A stretch of DNA of 42,199 nucleotides from Verrucomicrobiota bacterium (GCA_029974925.1 JARKQH010000131.1:1-42199), one strand, 5' to 3'. Shown: positions 15,570 to 24,679, counted from the first letter of the stretch. Translations and numbers: made by a program. The notes: generated by a model not told the origin, from the sequence alone.

Positions 15570-16946
15570 TTGGCATTCTGTCAAGCTAATGAACGGTTAA
15601 AAGTCACCTGCCGAGGCTTTTCCGGCGCGGCCCGCAGGGCAGGGGGATGGGGCTTGCTGGCTGCCGCATGGGCCTCGGCCGCCGCCGCGGCTGCCCCGTC
15701 GGTGCTTATCACCAACCTTCCGGCCTACGGGTCTTATGACAATCTGGGCGGAGTGGTTTTGAACGCGGAGCCGGCCAGCCAAAAACTCGCGGTCTTCATT
15801 TATGTGCCCGGAGCTGGCTGGTGGTCGAAACCGACGTGCCCCGGCCAGCCGTTGACGTCCATTCAGGCTGACGGCACGTGGACAACGGATATCACGACGG
15901 GGGGGACCGACCCACTGGCCACGCGGGTGGCGGCGCTGCTGGTGAGCTCGAGCTACAGCGAGCCTTGCGTCCTGGGCCTCGAGCATATCCCCACCAACAT
16001 CTTTGCCCGGGCGCTGGCCAGCGTCGTGGTGACGCGCCCCCACCCGGACAAGCGGTGGCTCGCTTTTTCCGGTTATGATTGGTGGGTCAAAGCCAGTGCC
16101 GGCGCAGTGGGGCCGGGCCCCAACTATTTCTCGGACAGCAGCCACAACGTGTGGGTGGATGCCGAGGGGCAGCTTCACCTGCGCATTACCAACCGGTCGA
16201 ATCAGTGGCAGTGCGCCGAAGTGGTGTCCGCGCGGACCTTCGGCTACGGGTTCTATCGTTTTGAGCTGGCCTCCCCGGTGGACACGCTGGATGCGAATGC
16301 AATCCTGGGCTTGTTCACCTGGAGCGACGACCCGGCCTATCACTACCGGGAGATGGACATCGAATGCGCGCGGTGGAGCAATCCTTCCGACCCGAACAAC
16401 ATTCAGTTTATCGTGCAACCGGACTTGAACGGGCACAAAGTCCGCTTCGCGGTGCCGGAGGGGGTGACCCACTCGACCCATTGGTTCAAATGGGAAACCA
16501 ACCGTGTGACCTTCCAGAGCCTGCGCGGTGGTTTCGTGCCGAATCCCTTGCCCAGCCAGATCCTCAACACTTGGGGCTATGTCCTGGCCGTCCCGCGCAC
16601 CGGCGACGAAAACGTCCGCCTCAACCTGTGGCTGAACAAAGGCTGGCCGCCGGCCGGCGGCCAGGAGGTCGAGATGGTGGTCCGGAGCTTTGAATTTGAC
16701 CCCCTCGGCCCTGCGCTGCCAGCCGTTATCACCAACGTCATGCGTCTGCCGGACGGACGGGTCAGCTTTAGCATCCAAACTCAACCGGACCGCCGGTACC
16801 AGGTTCAGACGTCCACCAACCTGGTCCAGTGGAATAGCTTGGCGCGATTTCTCGCGACGAACACCGTCGTCGAATTCCTCGATCCGGAGGCGGGAGAATT
16901 CGGCCAGCGCTATTATCGGGTCCTGACCAGTCCCGCCGGACCCTAG
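15570..16946 (+). CDS. Secreted GH16-like protein with novel N-terminal domain
   Basis: A 458-residue protein. Residues about 16-42 form an Arg-containing, Ala-rich signal. Residues 43-150 are a beta-rich domain I do not recognise (SVLITNLPAYGSYDNLGG, YVPGAGWWSKPTC). Residues 155-385 look like a GH16 jelly roll: the strand REMDIECARW gives E261, D263 and E265 as ExDxE, the regular (non-bulged) form seen in lichenases, xyloglucan transferases and kappa-carrageenases. The end (about 405-458) is a tail of the type YQVQTSTNLVQW...YYRV. The only in-frame start near the beginning is a TTG just after a stop codon at 15567, with no Shine-Dalgarno, so the start is uncertain. GH16 membership is likely but more divergent than in the gene at 11363. 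Confidence 0.72.
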   Translation: MAFCQANERLKVTCRGFSGAARRAGGWGLLAAAWASAAAAAAPSVLITNLPAYGSYDNLGGVVLNAEPASQKLAVFIYVPGAGWWSKPTCPGQPLTSIQADGTWTTDITTGGTDPLATRVAALLVSSSYSEPCVLGLEHIPTNIFARALASVVVTRPHPDKRWLAFSGYDWWVKASAGAVGPGPNYFSDSSHNVWVDAEGQLHLRITNRSNQWQCAEVVSARTFGYGFYRFELASPVDTLDANAILGLFTWSDDPAYHYREMDIECARWSNPSDPNNIQFIVQPDLNGHKVRFAVPEGVTHSTHWFKWETNRVTFQSLRGGFVPNPLPSQILNTWGYVLAVPRTGDENVRLNLWLNKGWPPAGGQEVEMVVRSFEFDPLGPALPAVITNVMRLPDGRVSFSIQTQPDRRYQVQTSTNLVQWNSLARFLATNTVVEFLDPEAGEFGQRYYRVLTSPAGP

Positions 16947-17009
16947 GCCCTTCCGGCGCGGATTTGGCGCGGGCTTGCCATGGCGGGCGGGGGGTAGTTA
17001 AATGCGGGC

Positions 17010-18362
17010 GTGGTGCAACAGCAGCAAACAATCAACCGCCCCGTGAGCCTGTCGGGTGTCGGTCTGCACAGCGGCAATCGCGTGAGCATGACCTTTCTCC
17101 CGGCGCCGCCGAACAGTGGCATTCGCTTCCGGCGGGTGGACCTGGAGGGCCATCCCGAGATTGAGGCGCGGGTGGAGAATGTCGTCGAAACCAATCGCTC
17201 GACCACGCTGGCGAAAGGCAATGTGCGCATTCACACCGTCGAGCACGTGCTGGCGACCTTTGCCGGTTACGGGATTGACAACGCCGTGGTGGAATTGGAC
17301 GCGAATGAGCCGCCCATTGCGGATGGAAGCGCGCGGGAATACTGCCGCCTGATCCAGGAAAGCGGCGTGGTGCCGCAGGAGGAGCGGAGAGAACCGTACC
17401 GCCTGACCGCGCCCATTGAACTCGAGATGGGGGAGACGCTGATGACCCTTTTCCCGGATGAGGGGTTCAAGATCAGTTGCACCAGTGCGGACCGCAAGGG
17501 CCGGTTTACCCAGTTCTACCAGGTGGAACTGTCGCCCAAAACGTGGGAAAAGGAACTGGCGCATGCGCGGACGTTTTGTTTCTTCGAGGAGATCGAGTAT
17601 TTGATCAAGAACGGCCTGATCAAGGGGGGCGGCTTGGAGAACGCGGTGGTGATCCGGGATGACGCGGTGCTGACGACGGAGCCGCTGCGGTATGCGGAGG
17701 AGTTCGTGCGGCACAAGATTCTTGACATAGTCGGCGACTTGTCATTACTGGGCCGGCCCCTGCAGGCCCATCTCGTGGCCGTCAAACCCAGCCATGCGGC
17801 CAATTGCGAACTGGTCCGGCGCGTGGCGGCCCAAATCCGCAAGCCGGTCGTCGCGGCGCAGACCTTCGCCCCCCCGCCGCCTCCGCCGCCGGCGCGGAGT
17901 GGTTCTCTTGAAGAAGCGGCGGCGGCCCAGGAGGGGGCGGTGGACATTTACGGTTTGATGGGACTGCTGCCGCATCGCTACCCCTTCATCATGGTGGACC
18001 GGGTGCTGAAACTGGAGGGGAATCGGATTGTGGCGGTCAAGAACGTGACCATTAACGAGCCCTATTTCCAGGGACACTTTCCCGGGCATCCCATCATGCC
18101 CGGGGTTTTGCAGTTGGAGGCGATGGCGCAGGTGGCGGGGATTGTGATGCTGCGCCGGGCGGAGAGTGGCGGCCAGATTGCCTACTTCATGGCGGCGGAG
18201 GACGTGAAGTGGCGCAAGCCTGTCGTGCAGGGGGATGTGCTGGTGATCGAGGTGGAGCTGACCAAAATGCGGGGGAAAATCGGGCGCGCCAAGGGCGTGT
18301 GCAAGGTCCAGGGCGAAGTGGTCAGCGAGGCGGAGGTGACCTTCATGATGCGGGAGGCCTGA
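17010..18362 (+). CDS. lpxC-fabZ: Bifunctional LpxC deacetylase / FabZ dehydratase
   Basis: A 450-residue fusion. Residues 1-280 are LpxC, the zinc enzyme for the committed step of lipid A synthesis. Zinc ligands are H79 (HTVEHVLA), H235 and D239 (RHKILDIVGDL), with H262 (KPSHAANCEL) and E78 in catalysis. A Pro/Ala-rich linker (283-312, seven Pro at 288-294) joins it to FabZ (313-450), the beta-hydroxyacyl-ACP dehydratase, with catalytic H356 (GHFPGHP) and E370 (QLEAMAQ). The start is one of two adjacent GTG codons (17010 or 17013). The ATG at 17002 is out of frame. The fusion is known in Bacteroidota and Verrucomicrobiota and links hydroxyacyl-ACP use in lipid A and fatty-acid synthesis. lpxA follows after 32 bases. 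Confidence 0.96.
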   Translation: MVQQQQTINRPVSLSGVGLHSGNRVSMTFLPAPPNSGIRFRRVDLEGHPEIEARVENVVETNRSTTLAKGNVRIHTVEHVLATFAGYGIDNAVVELDANEPPIADGSAREYCRLIQESGVVPQEERREPYRLTAPIELEMGETLMTLFPDEGFKISCTSADRKGRFTQFYQVELSPKTWEKELAHARTFCFFEEIEYLIKNGLIKGGGLENAVVIRDDAVLTTEPLRYAEEFVRHKILDIVGDLSLLGRPLQAHLVAVKPSHAANCELVRRVAAQIRKPVVAAQTFAPPPPPPPARSGSLEEAAAAQEGAVDIYGLMGLLPHRYPFIMVDRVLKLEGNRIVAVKNVTINEPYFQGHFPGHPIMPGVLQLEAMAQVAGIVMLRRAESGGQIAYFMAAEDVKWRKPVVQGDVLVIEVELTKMRGKIGRAKGVCKVQGEVVSEAEVTFMMREA

Positions 18363-18394
18363 CGGCGCCGCGAGGACATCAAGTTGAAAGGCGC

Positions 18395-19162
18395 ATGATA
18401 CATCCAACGGCGATTATTCATTCGGGGGCGGAAATCGGGCCGGATTGCGAAATCGGGCCTTACTGTGTGGTTGGCGAGCATGTGGTATTGGGCCCCCGTT
18501 GCCGATTGCACTCGCACGTGGTGGTTGACGGACATACCGTCCTGGGCGAGGGGAACGAGATCTTTCCATTTGCGTGCATTGGGCTGAAGACCCAGGACCT
18601 AAAATGGCAGGGCGGGGTGACCCGCACGGAGATTGGGGACTACAACACTTTCCGGGAGTCGGTCACCGTGCACAGCGCGACCGGGGACGGCGAAGTGACG
18701 CGGGTGGGGTCCCATAACCACATTCTGGCCTACTGCCATTTGGCGCACAATGTGACCGTCGGGAATTACGTCATCATGTCCAACGTGGCGACGCTGGCGG
18801 GGCACGTGGTGGTGGAGGATTACGCGGTGGTGGGGGGGCTGGCGGCGGTGCATCAGTTCTGCCGCATCGGCAAAATGTCCATCATCGGGGGCTGCTCGAA
18901 GGTGGTGCAGGATGTGCCGCCCTTCATGCTGGCGGACGGCAACCCGGCGGAGACGCGGACCATCAACAAAGTGGGCATGGAGCGCAACGGGGTTTCGGAG
19001 GAGGCGCAGGCGGCGCTGCGGCAGGCTTACAAGATTCTTTTCCGCGAAGGACTCACCATCAAGAACGCCCTGGCCCGCATCGAAGCCGAGCTGCCCCGCC
19101 TGCCCGAGGTGGTGCATCTGGTGGAATTCGTGCAAAACAGCCAGCGCGGCATCTGCAAGTGA
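18395..19162 (+). CDS. lpxA: UDP-N-acetylglucosamine acyltransferase
   Basis: A 255-residue trimeric left-handed beta-helix enzyme that adds a 3-hydroxyacyl chain to UDP-GlcNAc, the first step of lipid A synthesis. Hexapeptide repeats run from MIHPTAIIHSGAEIG to about residue 185. The catalytic His is H118 in YCHLAHNVTVG, followed by NVATLAGHVVVEDYAVVGG and AVHQFCRIG. The C-terminal helices (about 195-255) are typical. The ATG at 18395 is preceded by GAAAGG. The frame is open further upstream, but that part overlaps lpxC-fabZ and is not LpxA-like. It forms an operon with lpxC-fabZ, so one transcript carries LpxC, FabZ and LpxA activities. Confidence 0.96.
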   Translation: MIHPTAIIHSGAEIGPDCEIGPYCVVGEHVVLGPRCRLHSHVVVDGHTVLGEGNEIFPFACIGLKTQDLKWQGGVTRTEIGDYNTFRESVTVHSATGDGEVTRVGSHNHILAYCHLAHNVTVGNYVIMSNVATLAGHVVVEDYAVVGGLAAVHQFCRIGKMSIIGGCSKVVQDVPPFMLADGNPAETRTINKVGMERNGVSEEAQAALRQAYKILFREGLTIKNALARIEAELPRLPEVVHLVEFVQNSQRGICK

Positions 19163-19309
19163 GCCGCCGGACCTTATCAAGGCGTCCCCCGGTGGCGGGG
19201 GGCGGAGGTTTGCCATCCGGCTGGCGCATTCTGCGGCAGGCACGATGGTTGGGGGTGGCATCGTCGGGAACGCTCCCACTCGGGACGCCACGCGTGGCAT
19301 TCTGACCCC

Positions 19310-20062
19310 ATGAGCGAGCAACTCCCGCCTTTGACTCCCGCAACGCTTTACCTGGTGGCGACGCCCATCGGGAACCTCGAGGACATCACGCTGCGCGCCT
19401 TGCGCGTGTTGCGGGAAGCCGACGTGGTGGCGGCCGAGGACACCCGCCGAACGGGGCTGCTGTTAAAGCATTTTGGCATCGCCAGACCGATGATCAGCTT
19501 TTTCCAGTTCAACGAGGCGCGCAGGACGGAGGAAATTCTGCAACGGCTGATCCGGGGGGAGAAGGTGGCGCTGGTCAGCGATGCCGGCACCCCGGGCATC
19601 AGTGATCCGGGTGAGCGGGTTGTCCGGGCTGCGATTGCCGCGGGGTACCGTGTCGAGCCGGTGCCGGGCCCTTGCGCGTTGGTGGCGGCGTTGACCGCCA
19701 GCGGCTTGCGAACGGAGGAATTTCACTTTGTCGGTTTTCTCCCGCACAAATCCGGCCAGCGCAAACGGGTTCTGGAACGGTTAAGCCAGATGCCCGGCAC
19801 CCTGGTCCTCTACGAGTCACCCTATCGCATCGAAAAGCTGCTGGGGGAGCTGGCCGACTGCTTCCCGGACCGAAGCGTGGTCCTGGCCCGCGAGTTGACC
19901 AAGAAGTTCGAGGAGTTTCTTCGGGGCAAACCCGCGGAGCTGCAAAAACAGCTCGAACACCGTTCACTCAAGGGCGAGTTCGTGGTGCTCATCGGCAGCC
20001 TTGAGGACAGGGTGGCGGGAGGCGCGTTGACCGGGCAAAGCGCCGCGGAAAGACCGCAGTAA
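19310..20062 (+). CDS. rsmI: 16S rRNA (cytidine-1402-2'-O)-methyltransferase
   Basis: A 250-residue tetrapyrrole-methylase-fold enzyme that methylates C1402 of 16S rRNA in the decoding centre. Family motifs appear in order: YLVATPIGNLEDITLRAL, AAEDTRRTGLLLKHFGI, ALVSDAGTPGISDPG, PGPCALVAALTASGL, FHFVGFLPHKSGQR and LVLYESPYRI. The C-terminal 15 residues are variable. The ATG at 19310 gives the standard N terminus. It is separated from lpxA by 147 bases and from aroB by about 270, so it may have its own promoter, although none stands out. Confidence 0.95.
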   Translation: MSEQLPPLTPATLYLVATPIGNLEDITLRALRVLREADVVAAEDTRRTGLLLKHFGIARPMISFFQFNEARRTEEILQRLIRGEKVALVSDAGTPGISDPGERVVRAAIAAGYRVEPVPGPCALVAALTASGLRTEEFHFVGFLPHKSGQRKRVLERLSQMPGTLVLYESPYRIEKLLGELADCFPDRSVVLARELTKKFEEFLRGKPAELQKQLEHRSLKGEFVVLIGSLEDRVAGGALTGQSAAERPQ

Positions 20063-20081
20063 AGAAGACCGGCGGCTGGGG

Positions 20082-20119
20082 AGGGGGCAGTGGCGGAGGA
20101 AGTTCGCCCCCTGTTTCGT
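20082..20119 (+). terminator. Possible terminator after rsmI
   Basis: Stem AGGGGGC (20082-20088) / GCCCCCT (20106-20112) with a 17-base loop, followed by GTTTCGTTTCG. It lies 19 bases after the rsmI stop. The loop is long and the T-run is interrupted, so this is a moderate call. The rest of the gap up to aroB (to 20329) holds nothing recognisable. Confidence 0.4.
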
Positions 20120-20329
20120 TTCGTGTCGTCTGGCCGTCGGTTCAGGGTTCGAGGTCAGGCATGCGCCCTGACTCTCTGCGGGCGAGGCCTCACCCCGGGT
20201 CTCTGACTTGTTCCTTCTTTGGAGCCGGAAGGCGGGTCACTCCTTCTGGCGAGCCATGGCTTCCTCGCGGCGCAGGCGGCCGCCGCGGGTGCGCAAAACT
20301 TTGACAGCGCGGGCGGGGGACTTATTCTC

Positions 20330-21415
20330 GTGGGCGTGCGTATTGTTAAGGTTTCCCTCAACGACCGCAGTTATGCCATTCAGATTGGGGCCGGCTTGTT
20401 GCCCCGGCTGGGTCGCGAGTGCGCCCGGCTGGGACTGGGTCGTCGTTGCGCCATCATCACGGACGAAAATGTTGCGCCGCGTTTTGGCCGGCGGGCGCTT
20501 CAGATCCTCGAGGGGGCCGGGTTCGAGCCCAGGTTGATTACGGTGCCGGCCGGGGAAACGGCAAAGAGCCTCAAGACCGTCCAGCGCTGCTATGACGAGC
20601 TGGCGGCGCAACGGTTGGAGCGAAGGTCATTCGTGGTGGCGCTGGGGGGAGGCGTGGTGGGCGACCTGGCCGGATTTGTGGCGGCGACCTACCTGCGCGG
20701 CATTGCTTTCGTTCAGGTGCCGACAACCCTGCTGGCGCAGGTGGACAGCTCGGTCGGAGGCAAGGTGGGAGTCAATCTCCGAGCCGGCAAGAACCTGGTT
20801 GGGGCTTTCCACCAGCCGCGGTTGGTGCTGTGCGATTTGGATGCGCTGCGCACGCTGCCGATGCGCGAATATCGCGCCGGGCTGGCCGAGGTGATCAAGT
20901 ACGGGATTATTTACGACGCGGCCCTGTTCCGGCGGCTGGAGCGCGACTTGCCCGAGCTGCTCCGGAGGGTGGCGGGACCGCTGGCCGCGGTGATCGCGCG
21001 GTGTTGCCAGATCAAAGCCGAAGTGGTCAGCCAGGACGAGACCGAGGCCGGACTGCGGGCCATTTTGAATTTCGGGCACACGATCGGGCACGCGCTCGAG
21101 GCCATTTCAAGCTACGGCAGGTATCTTCACGGCGAAGCCATCTCCATCGGCCAGGTGGCGGCGGCCCGGCTGTCGGTCCGGCTGCTGGGCCTGCCCGAAC
21201 CGGACGAAGGGCGCATCAGACGGCTGTTCCAACGGGCGGGATTGCCTGTTGAGGTGCGACTGACCAAGGCTCAGCGCAAACGGCTGCTGGGGGCGATGCA
21301 GCTCGACAAGAAGGTTTCCGGCGGCCAGGTGCGCTTCGTGCTCGCCCGCCGCATCGGCCAAGTCGAATACGGACACCCCGTTTCCCCGGAAATGCTGAAC
21401 CAAGTCCTCACCTGA
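20330..21415 (+). CDS. aroB: 3-dehydroquinate synthase
   Basis: A 361-residue NAD- and metal-dependent enzyme of the shikimate pathway. Motifs include GGGVVGDLAGFVAATYLRG (NAD site), VPTTLLAQVDSSVGGKVGVN, GKNLVGAFHQP and the metal-binding FGHTIGHALE. The frame is open from 20219, but the first 37 codons are not AroB-like. The usual N terminus is VRIVKVSLNDRSYAIQIG. I place the start at the GTG at 20330, nine bases after GGGGGA. The GTG at 20336 is the alternative. The next gene begins four bases after the stop, so the two are probably cotranscribed. Confidence 0.94.
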   Translation: MGVRIVKVSLNDRSYAIQIGAGLLPRLGRECARLGLGRRCAIITDENVAPRFGRRALQILEGAGFEPRLITVPAGETAKSLKTVQRCYDELAAQRLERRSFVVALGGGVVGDLAGFVAATYLRGIAFVQVPTTLLAQVDSSVGGKVGVNLRAGKNLVGAFHQPRLVLCDLDALRTLPMREYRAGLAEVIKYGIIYDAALFRRLERDLPELLRRVAGPLAAVIARCCQIKAEVVSQDETEAGLRAILNFGHTIGHALEAISSYGRYLHGEAISIGQVAAARLSVRLLGLPEPDEGRIRRLFQRAGLPVEVRLTKAQRKRLLGAMQLDKKVSGGQVRFVLARRIGQVEYGHPVSPEMLNQVLT

Positions 21416-21419
21416 TCCC

Positions 21420-22055
21420 ATGGCAGCCATCAGTGAAACCATTGTTCGCGAGTATTTCGAGTTGCACGAGTTTCTGGTCCGGCAATTCCGCAAGCATACC
21501 GCGCCGGCCGGGCGGGAAGACGACGACCCCGATTTTCTGGTCATCAACCCCAACGTCCAGGCCGGGGAGGTGAAGCTGCCCTTCGTGTTGGGTTCCCCGG
21601 ACCTGGCCCGAGTCTCGCACGGCATCGTCGTCATCAAAGCCTGGCACACCGAGGTCTTTTCGCCCGCCTTCTTCGCGCACAGCCCCGGTTTCTTCCGGTT
21701 CCTCGAAAAGAAAGCGTTCTTGAACGCCTGCCGGGCTTTCCGCCAGCCGGACGGCCGGCCGCCGCTCAAGCTGCTGGTGATTTCGTCTCTGCCACAGGAT
21801 GGCGCCTCGCAGCAGGAGAGCGTCGCGATTCTGAAATCCAGGGGCATTGACGCCGTCCTTTCCTTCCGCACGATGCTCGCGGACCTGGTGGCCCGCGTTG
21901 AGCCCAGCCGGAACTATCTCAAGTCCGATTTGCTCCAGACCTTGCGGATTCTGAAGCACTACGAGTTTTTCAAAGACCCACAAATGGACTTGTTCAGACC
22001 GAGGCGGGGCCGTTCCCGAGCCGCGCGCTCCGTCGCGCCGCCAGAGGCCGAATAG
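21420..22055 (+). CDS. Hypothetical protein coupled to aroB
   Basis: A 211-residue protein with no family I can name. It starts at an ATG four bases after the aroB stop, so it is probably translated in coordination with aroB. There is no signal peptide or membrane segment. The N-terminal half has acidic residues before a strand (DDDPDFLVINPN), then GEVKLPFVLG (E50, K52) and HGIVVIKAWH. The spacing D38...E50-x-K52 resembles a PD-(D/E)xK nuclease core, but this is a weak pattern match. The second half has a Rossmann-like strand-helix pattern (LKLLVISSLP, GIDAVLSFRTML), and the last 18 residues are basic and Ala/Pro-rich. The repeated aromatic patch (AFFAHSPGFFRFLEKKAF) suggests a packed helical surface. 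Function is unknown. Confidence 0.72.
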   Translation: MAAISETIVREYFELHEFLVRQFRKHTAPAGREDDDPDFLVINPNVQAGEVKLPFVLGSPDLARVSHGIVVIKAWHTEVFSPAFFAHSPGFFRFLEKKAFLNACRAFRQPDGRPPLKLLVISSLPQDGASQQESVAILKSRGIDAVLSFRTMLADLVARVEPSRNYLKSDLLQTLRILKHYEFFKDPQMDLFRPRRGRSRAARSVAPPEAE

Positions 22056-22380
22056 AAACCGTGCGCAACCCGCCTGCCGCCCGGCCAGGAGGTGTCGCTC
22101 CGCCGGCCCCGAGCTCCCTCGAGCCTGCGGCAATGCCGCCAACCGTTCGGTGCGCGGTGCGCGCTCTGCTGAACCGCGGGACTGCCGGGTGGCCCATCGT
22201 TTCAGCATCAGAATCGCTCATACAAGGCATGCGTTGGGCACGGTGAAGTGAACCGATTCGGAGAACCGTTTCGGGGGCGGCGAGCGCCCAGCCGGGCCGA
22301 GGCCAGGCGGGCACGGCAAGGAAAATTTTTCGTCTGAATTGCTTGTTTTCTGAAACTGAACCTGTAAACAGGAACCTGCG
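22056..22380. other. Intergenic stretch before the GH2 operon
   Basis: About 325 bases with no supportable gene. The last 60 bases are markedly more AT-rich (22317-22360) and probably hold the promoter of the glycosidase operon. A short inverted repeat CCTGT-AA-ACAGG (22361-22372) overlaps the Shine-Dalgarno AGGA that precedes the ATG at 22381, so a repressor bound there could block expression. Confidence 0.45.
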
Positions 22381-24675
22381 ATGAATCAAAGTCACAAACT
22401 CAGTAGCTCGGGCGCCGTCTCAGTGAGGGGCGCGGTGTTGATTCTCATGCTGCTCGGCCTGGGGGGCGGGGTTGCCGGGGAGTGGCGGCCGGCGCAGGGA
22501 CCGCTGATGACGCGTTGGGCGCGGGAGGTGTCGCCGGACAACGCGCTGCGGGAGTACCCCCGGCCGATGATGGTGCGGGACCAGTGGCGGAATCTCAACG
22601 GGCTCTGGGACCTGGCGATTGTGGCCAAAGACGCCCCGCGGCCGTCCGCGTTCCCGATGCAGATTCTGGTGCCGTTCCCGGTGGAATCGGCATTGTCGGG
22701 GGTGATGAAGGCGGTGACGGAGAATGACCGGATTTGGTATCGGCGAACGTTCGAGGTGCCGCCCACCTGGCGCGGGCAGCGGCTGTTGCTGCATTTCGGG
22801 GCGGTGGATTTTGAGGCGACAGTGTGGGTGAATGGCAAGGAGGTGGGGCGGCATGCGGGGGGCTACGACGCCTTCAGCTTTGACATTACCGACGCCCTGG
22901 CCGCGTCCGGGCCCAACGAGCTGGTGGTCGCGGTTTGGGACCCGACCGATGCCGGGACGCAACCGCGCGGCAAGCAGATCCGGAAGCCGCATGGAATTTG
23001 GTACACCCCGACCAGCGGCATCTGGCAGACGGTCTGGCTGGAACCGGTGAGCTCGGCGTACATCCGGTCGTTGAAGATCACCCCGGACGTGGACCAGAGC
23101 GCGGTGGTTGTGGAGCCGACGACAACCGCGACGCTGGGGACCTATGTGGTCGAGGTGACGGTCAGTGACCGGTCGGGGACGGTGGCATCGGGATCGGCCC
23201 GGCCTGGCAACGCGATCCGCATCCCGATCAAGAACCCGAAGTTGTGGTCCCCTGAAAACCCGCATTTGTATGACCTGAGAATTGCCTTGAAGCTGGGAAA
23301 TCGGGCGATTGACCGGGTGGAAAGTTATTTTGGCATGCGGAAGATTTCGCTGGGCAAGGATGCCAAAGGCTTTACGCGGCTGATGTTGAACAACAAGCCG
23401 TATTTTCAACACGGGCCGCTGGACCAGGGGTTCTGGCCGGACGGTTTGTACACGGCGCCGACGGACGCGGCGCTTCGTTACGACATCGAGATGACCAAGA
23501 AGCTGGGGTATAACATGGCGCGCAAGCACGTGAAAATCGAGCCGGCGCGCTGGTACTACTGGTGTGACAAGCTGGGATTGCTGGTGTGGCAGGACATGCC
23601 CAGCGGGGACCGCTACATCCGGCCCAACGAGCCGGATATCCAGCGCACGCCCGAGTCGGCGGCCCAGTTTGAACGCGAGTATGCGGCGATGATCAAGGGG
23701 CTTGGCAACCATCCGTGCATCGTGATGTGGGTGCCGTTCAACGAAGGGTGGGGCCAATACGACACCGCGCGCATTGTCGAGTTGACGCGGAAGCTGGACC
23801 CGACGCGGCTCGTCAACAACGCCAGCGGCTGGGCTGACCGCGGCGTGGGGGATGTCAACGACATGCACAAGTATCCCGGGCCAGGTTGTCCGGAACCGGA
23901 AGAGAAGCGGGCGTCGGTTTTGGGCGAGTTCGGGGGGCTGGGTCTGCCGCTGCGGGGTCACACGTGGCAATCCGAGCGCAACTGGGGTTATCGCAGCTTC
24001 ACCAACGAGGCCGCCCTGACCTCGGCTTACATTGACCTTTTGGCGCGGCTGTTTCCCTTGATCGAAGAGAAAGGACTCTCGGCGGCGGTTTATACGCAGA
24101 CGACGGATGTCGAGGTGGAGGTCAATGGGTTGATGACCTACGACCGCGAGATTGTGAAAATGCCGCTCAAACTGGTGGCGGAGATCAACCAGGGGAAAAT
24201 CCCGCCGCGACCCAAGGTGGTGGATGTGGTGCCTTCGGCCCGAACCGAGCGCGCCACCTGGCGGTTCACCACCCAAAAGCCCGCGGCGGATTGGTTTCGG
24301 CCGGGATTCGACGCCGGTTCCTGGAAGGAAGGACCGGGTGGATTTGGCACGCGCGGCACCCCGGGCGCGGTCGTCCGCACCGAATGGAATACGGAGAGCA
24401 TCTGGCTTCGGCGCGAGTTTTCCTTGGGCAGCGTCACGGCCAGGGAAGATTTGAGGTTGCTGGTTCATCATGACGAGGACGCGGTGGTTTACATCAACGG
24501 CGTGGTGGCCACCGTCCTGCCGGGTTACACGTCGGATTACGAGGTGGTAACCATTCGGGAACCGGCCCTGGCGACGCTGAAGCCCACCGGCAATGTGCTG
24601 GCGGTTCACTGCCGTCAAACGGCTGGAGGCCAATACATAGACGTGGGCCTCGTCCGGCTGGAAATGCCCAAGTAG
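22381..24675 (+). CDS. Secreted glycoside hydrolase family 2 protein
   Basis: A 764-residue exported enzyme (signal about 12-33). The GH2 layout is a sugar-binding jelly roll (about 60-222, RNLNGLWDLAI, VWVNGKEVGRHAGGYDAF), an Ig-like sandwich (about 225-320) and a TIM barrel (about 325-620). The acid/base residue is E455 in FNEGWGQ and the nucleophile is E516 in VLGEFGG. Residues about 640-764 are an extra beta-sandwich (TEWNTESIWLRREF, VVYINGVVA), probably carbohydrate-binding. GH2 includes beta-galactosidases, beta-mannosidases and beta-glucuronidases, and the specificity cannot be read here. It is the first gene of a three-gene operon, with the next start only four bases after its stop. 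Confidence 0.93.
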   Translation: MNQSHKLSSSGAVSVRGAVLILMLLGLGGGVAGEWRPAQGPLMTRWAREVSPDNALREYPRPMMVRDQWRNLNGLWDLAIVAKDAPRPSAFPMQILVPFPVESALSGVMKAVTENDRIWYRRTFEVPPTWRGQRLLLHFGAVDFEATVWVNGKEVGRHAGGYDAFSFDITDALAASGPNELVVAVWDPTDAGTQPRGKQIRKPHGIWYTPTSGIWQTVWLEPVSSAYIRSLKITPDVDQSAVVVEPTTTATLGTYVVEVTVSDRSGTVASGSARPGNAIRIPIKNPKLWSPENPHLYDLRIALKLGNRAIDRVESYFGMRKISLGKDAKGFTRLMLNNKPYFQHGPLDQGFWPDGLYTAPTDAALRYDIEMTKKLGYNMARKHVKIEPARWYYWCDKLGLLVWQDMPSGDRYIRPNEPDIQRTPESAAQFEREYAAMIKGLGNHPCIVMWVPFNEGWGQYDTARIVELTRKLDPTRLVNNASGWADRGVGDVNDMHKYPGPGCPEPEEKRASVLGEFGGLGLPLRGHTWQSERNWGYRSFTNEAALTSAYIDLLARLFPLIEEKGLSAAVYTQTTDVEVEVNGLMTYDREIVKMPLKLVAEINQGKIPPRPKVVDVVPSARTERATWRFTTQKPAADWFRPGFDAGSWKEGPGGFGTRGTPGAVVRTEWNTESIWLRREFSLGSVTAREDLRLLVHHDEDAVVYINGVVATVLPGYTSDYEVVTIREPALATLKPTGNVLAVHCRQTAGGQYIDVGLVRLEMPK

Positions 24676-24679
24676 GGTT

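Noticed and set aside
17870-17900. Possible frameshift site in the C/G run of lpxC-fabZ
   Set aside because: The frame stays open through the proline-rich linker and both halves are complete. It is a normal linker of the known fusion.
20130-20175. GGTTCGAG resembling a tRNA T-loop
   Set aside because: The flanking bases do not form a T-stem, and no acceptor or anticodon stem can be drawn.
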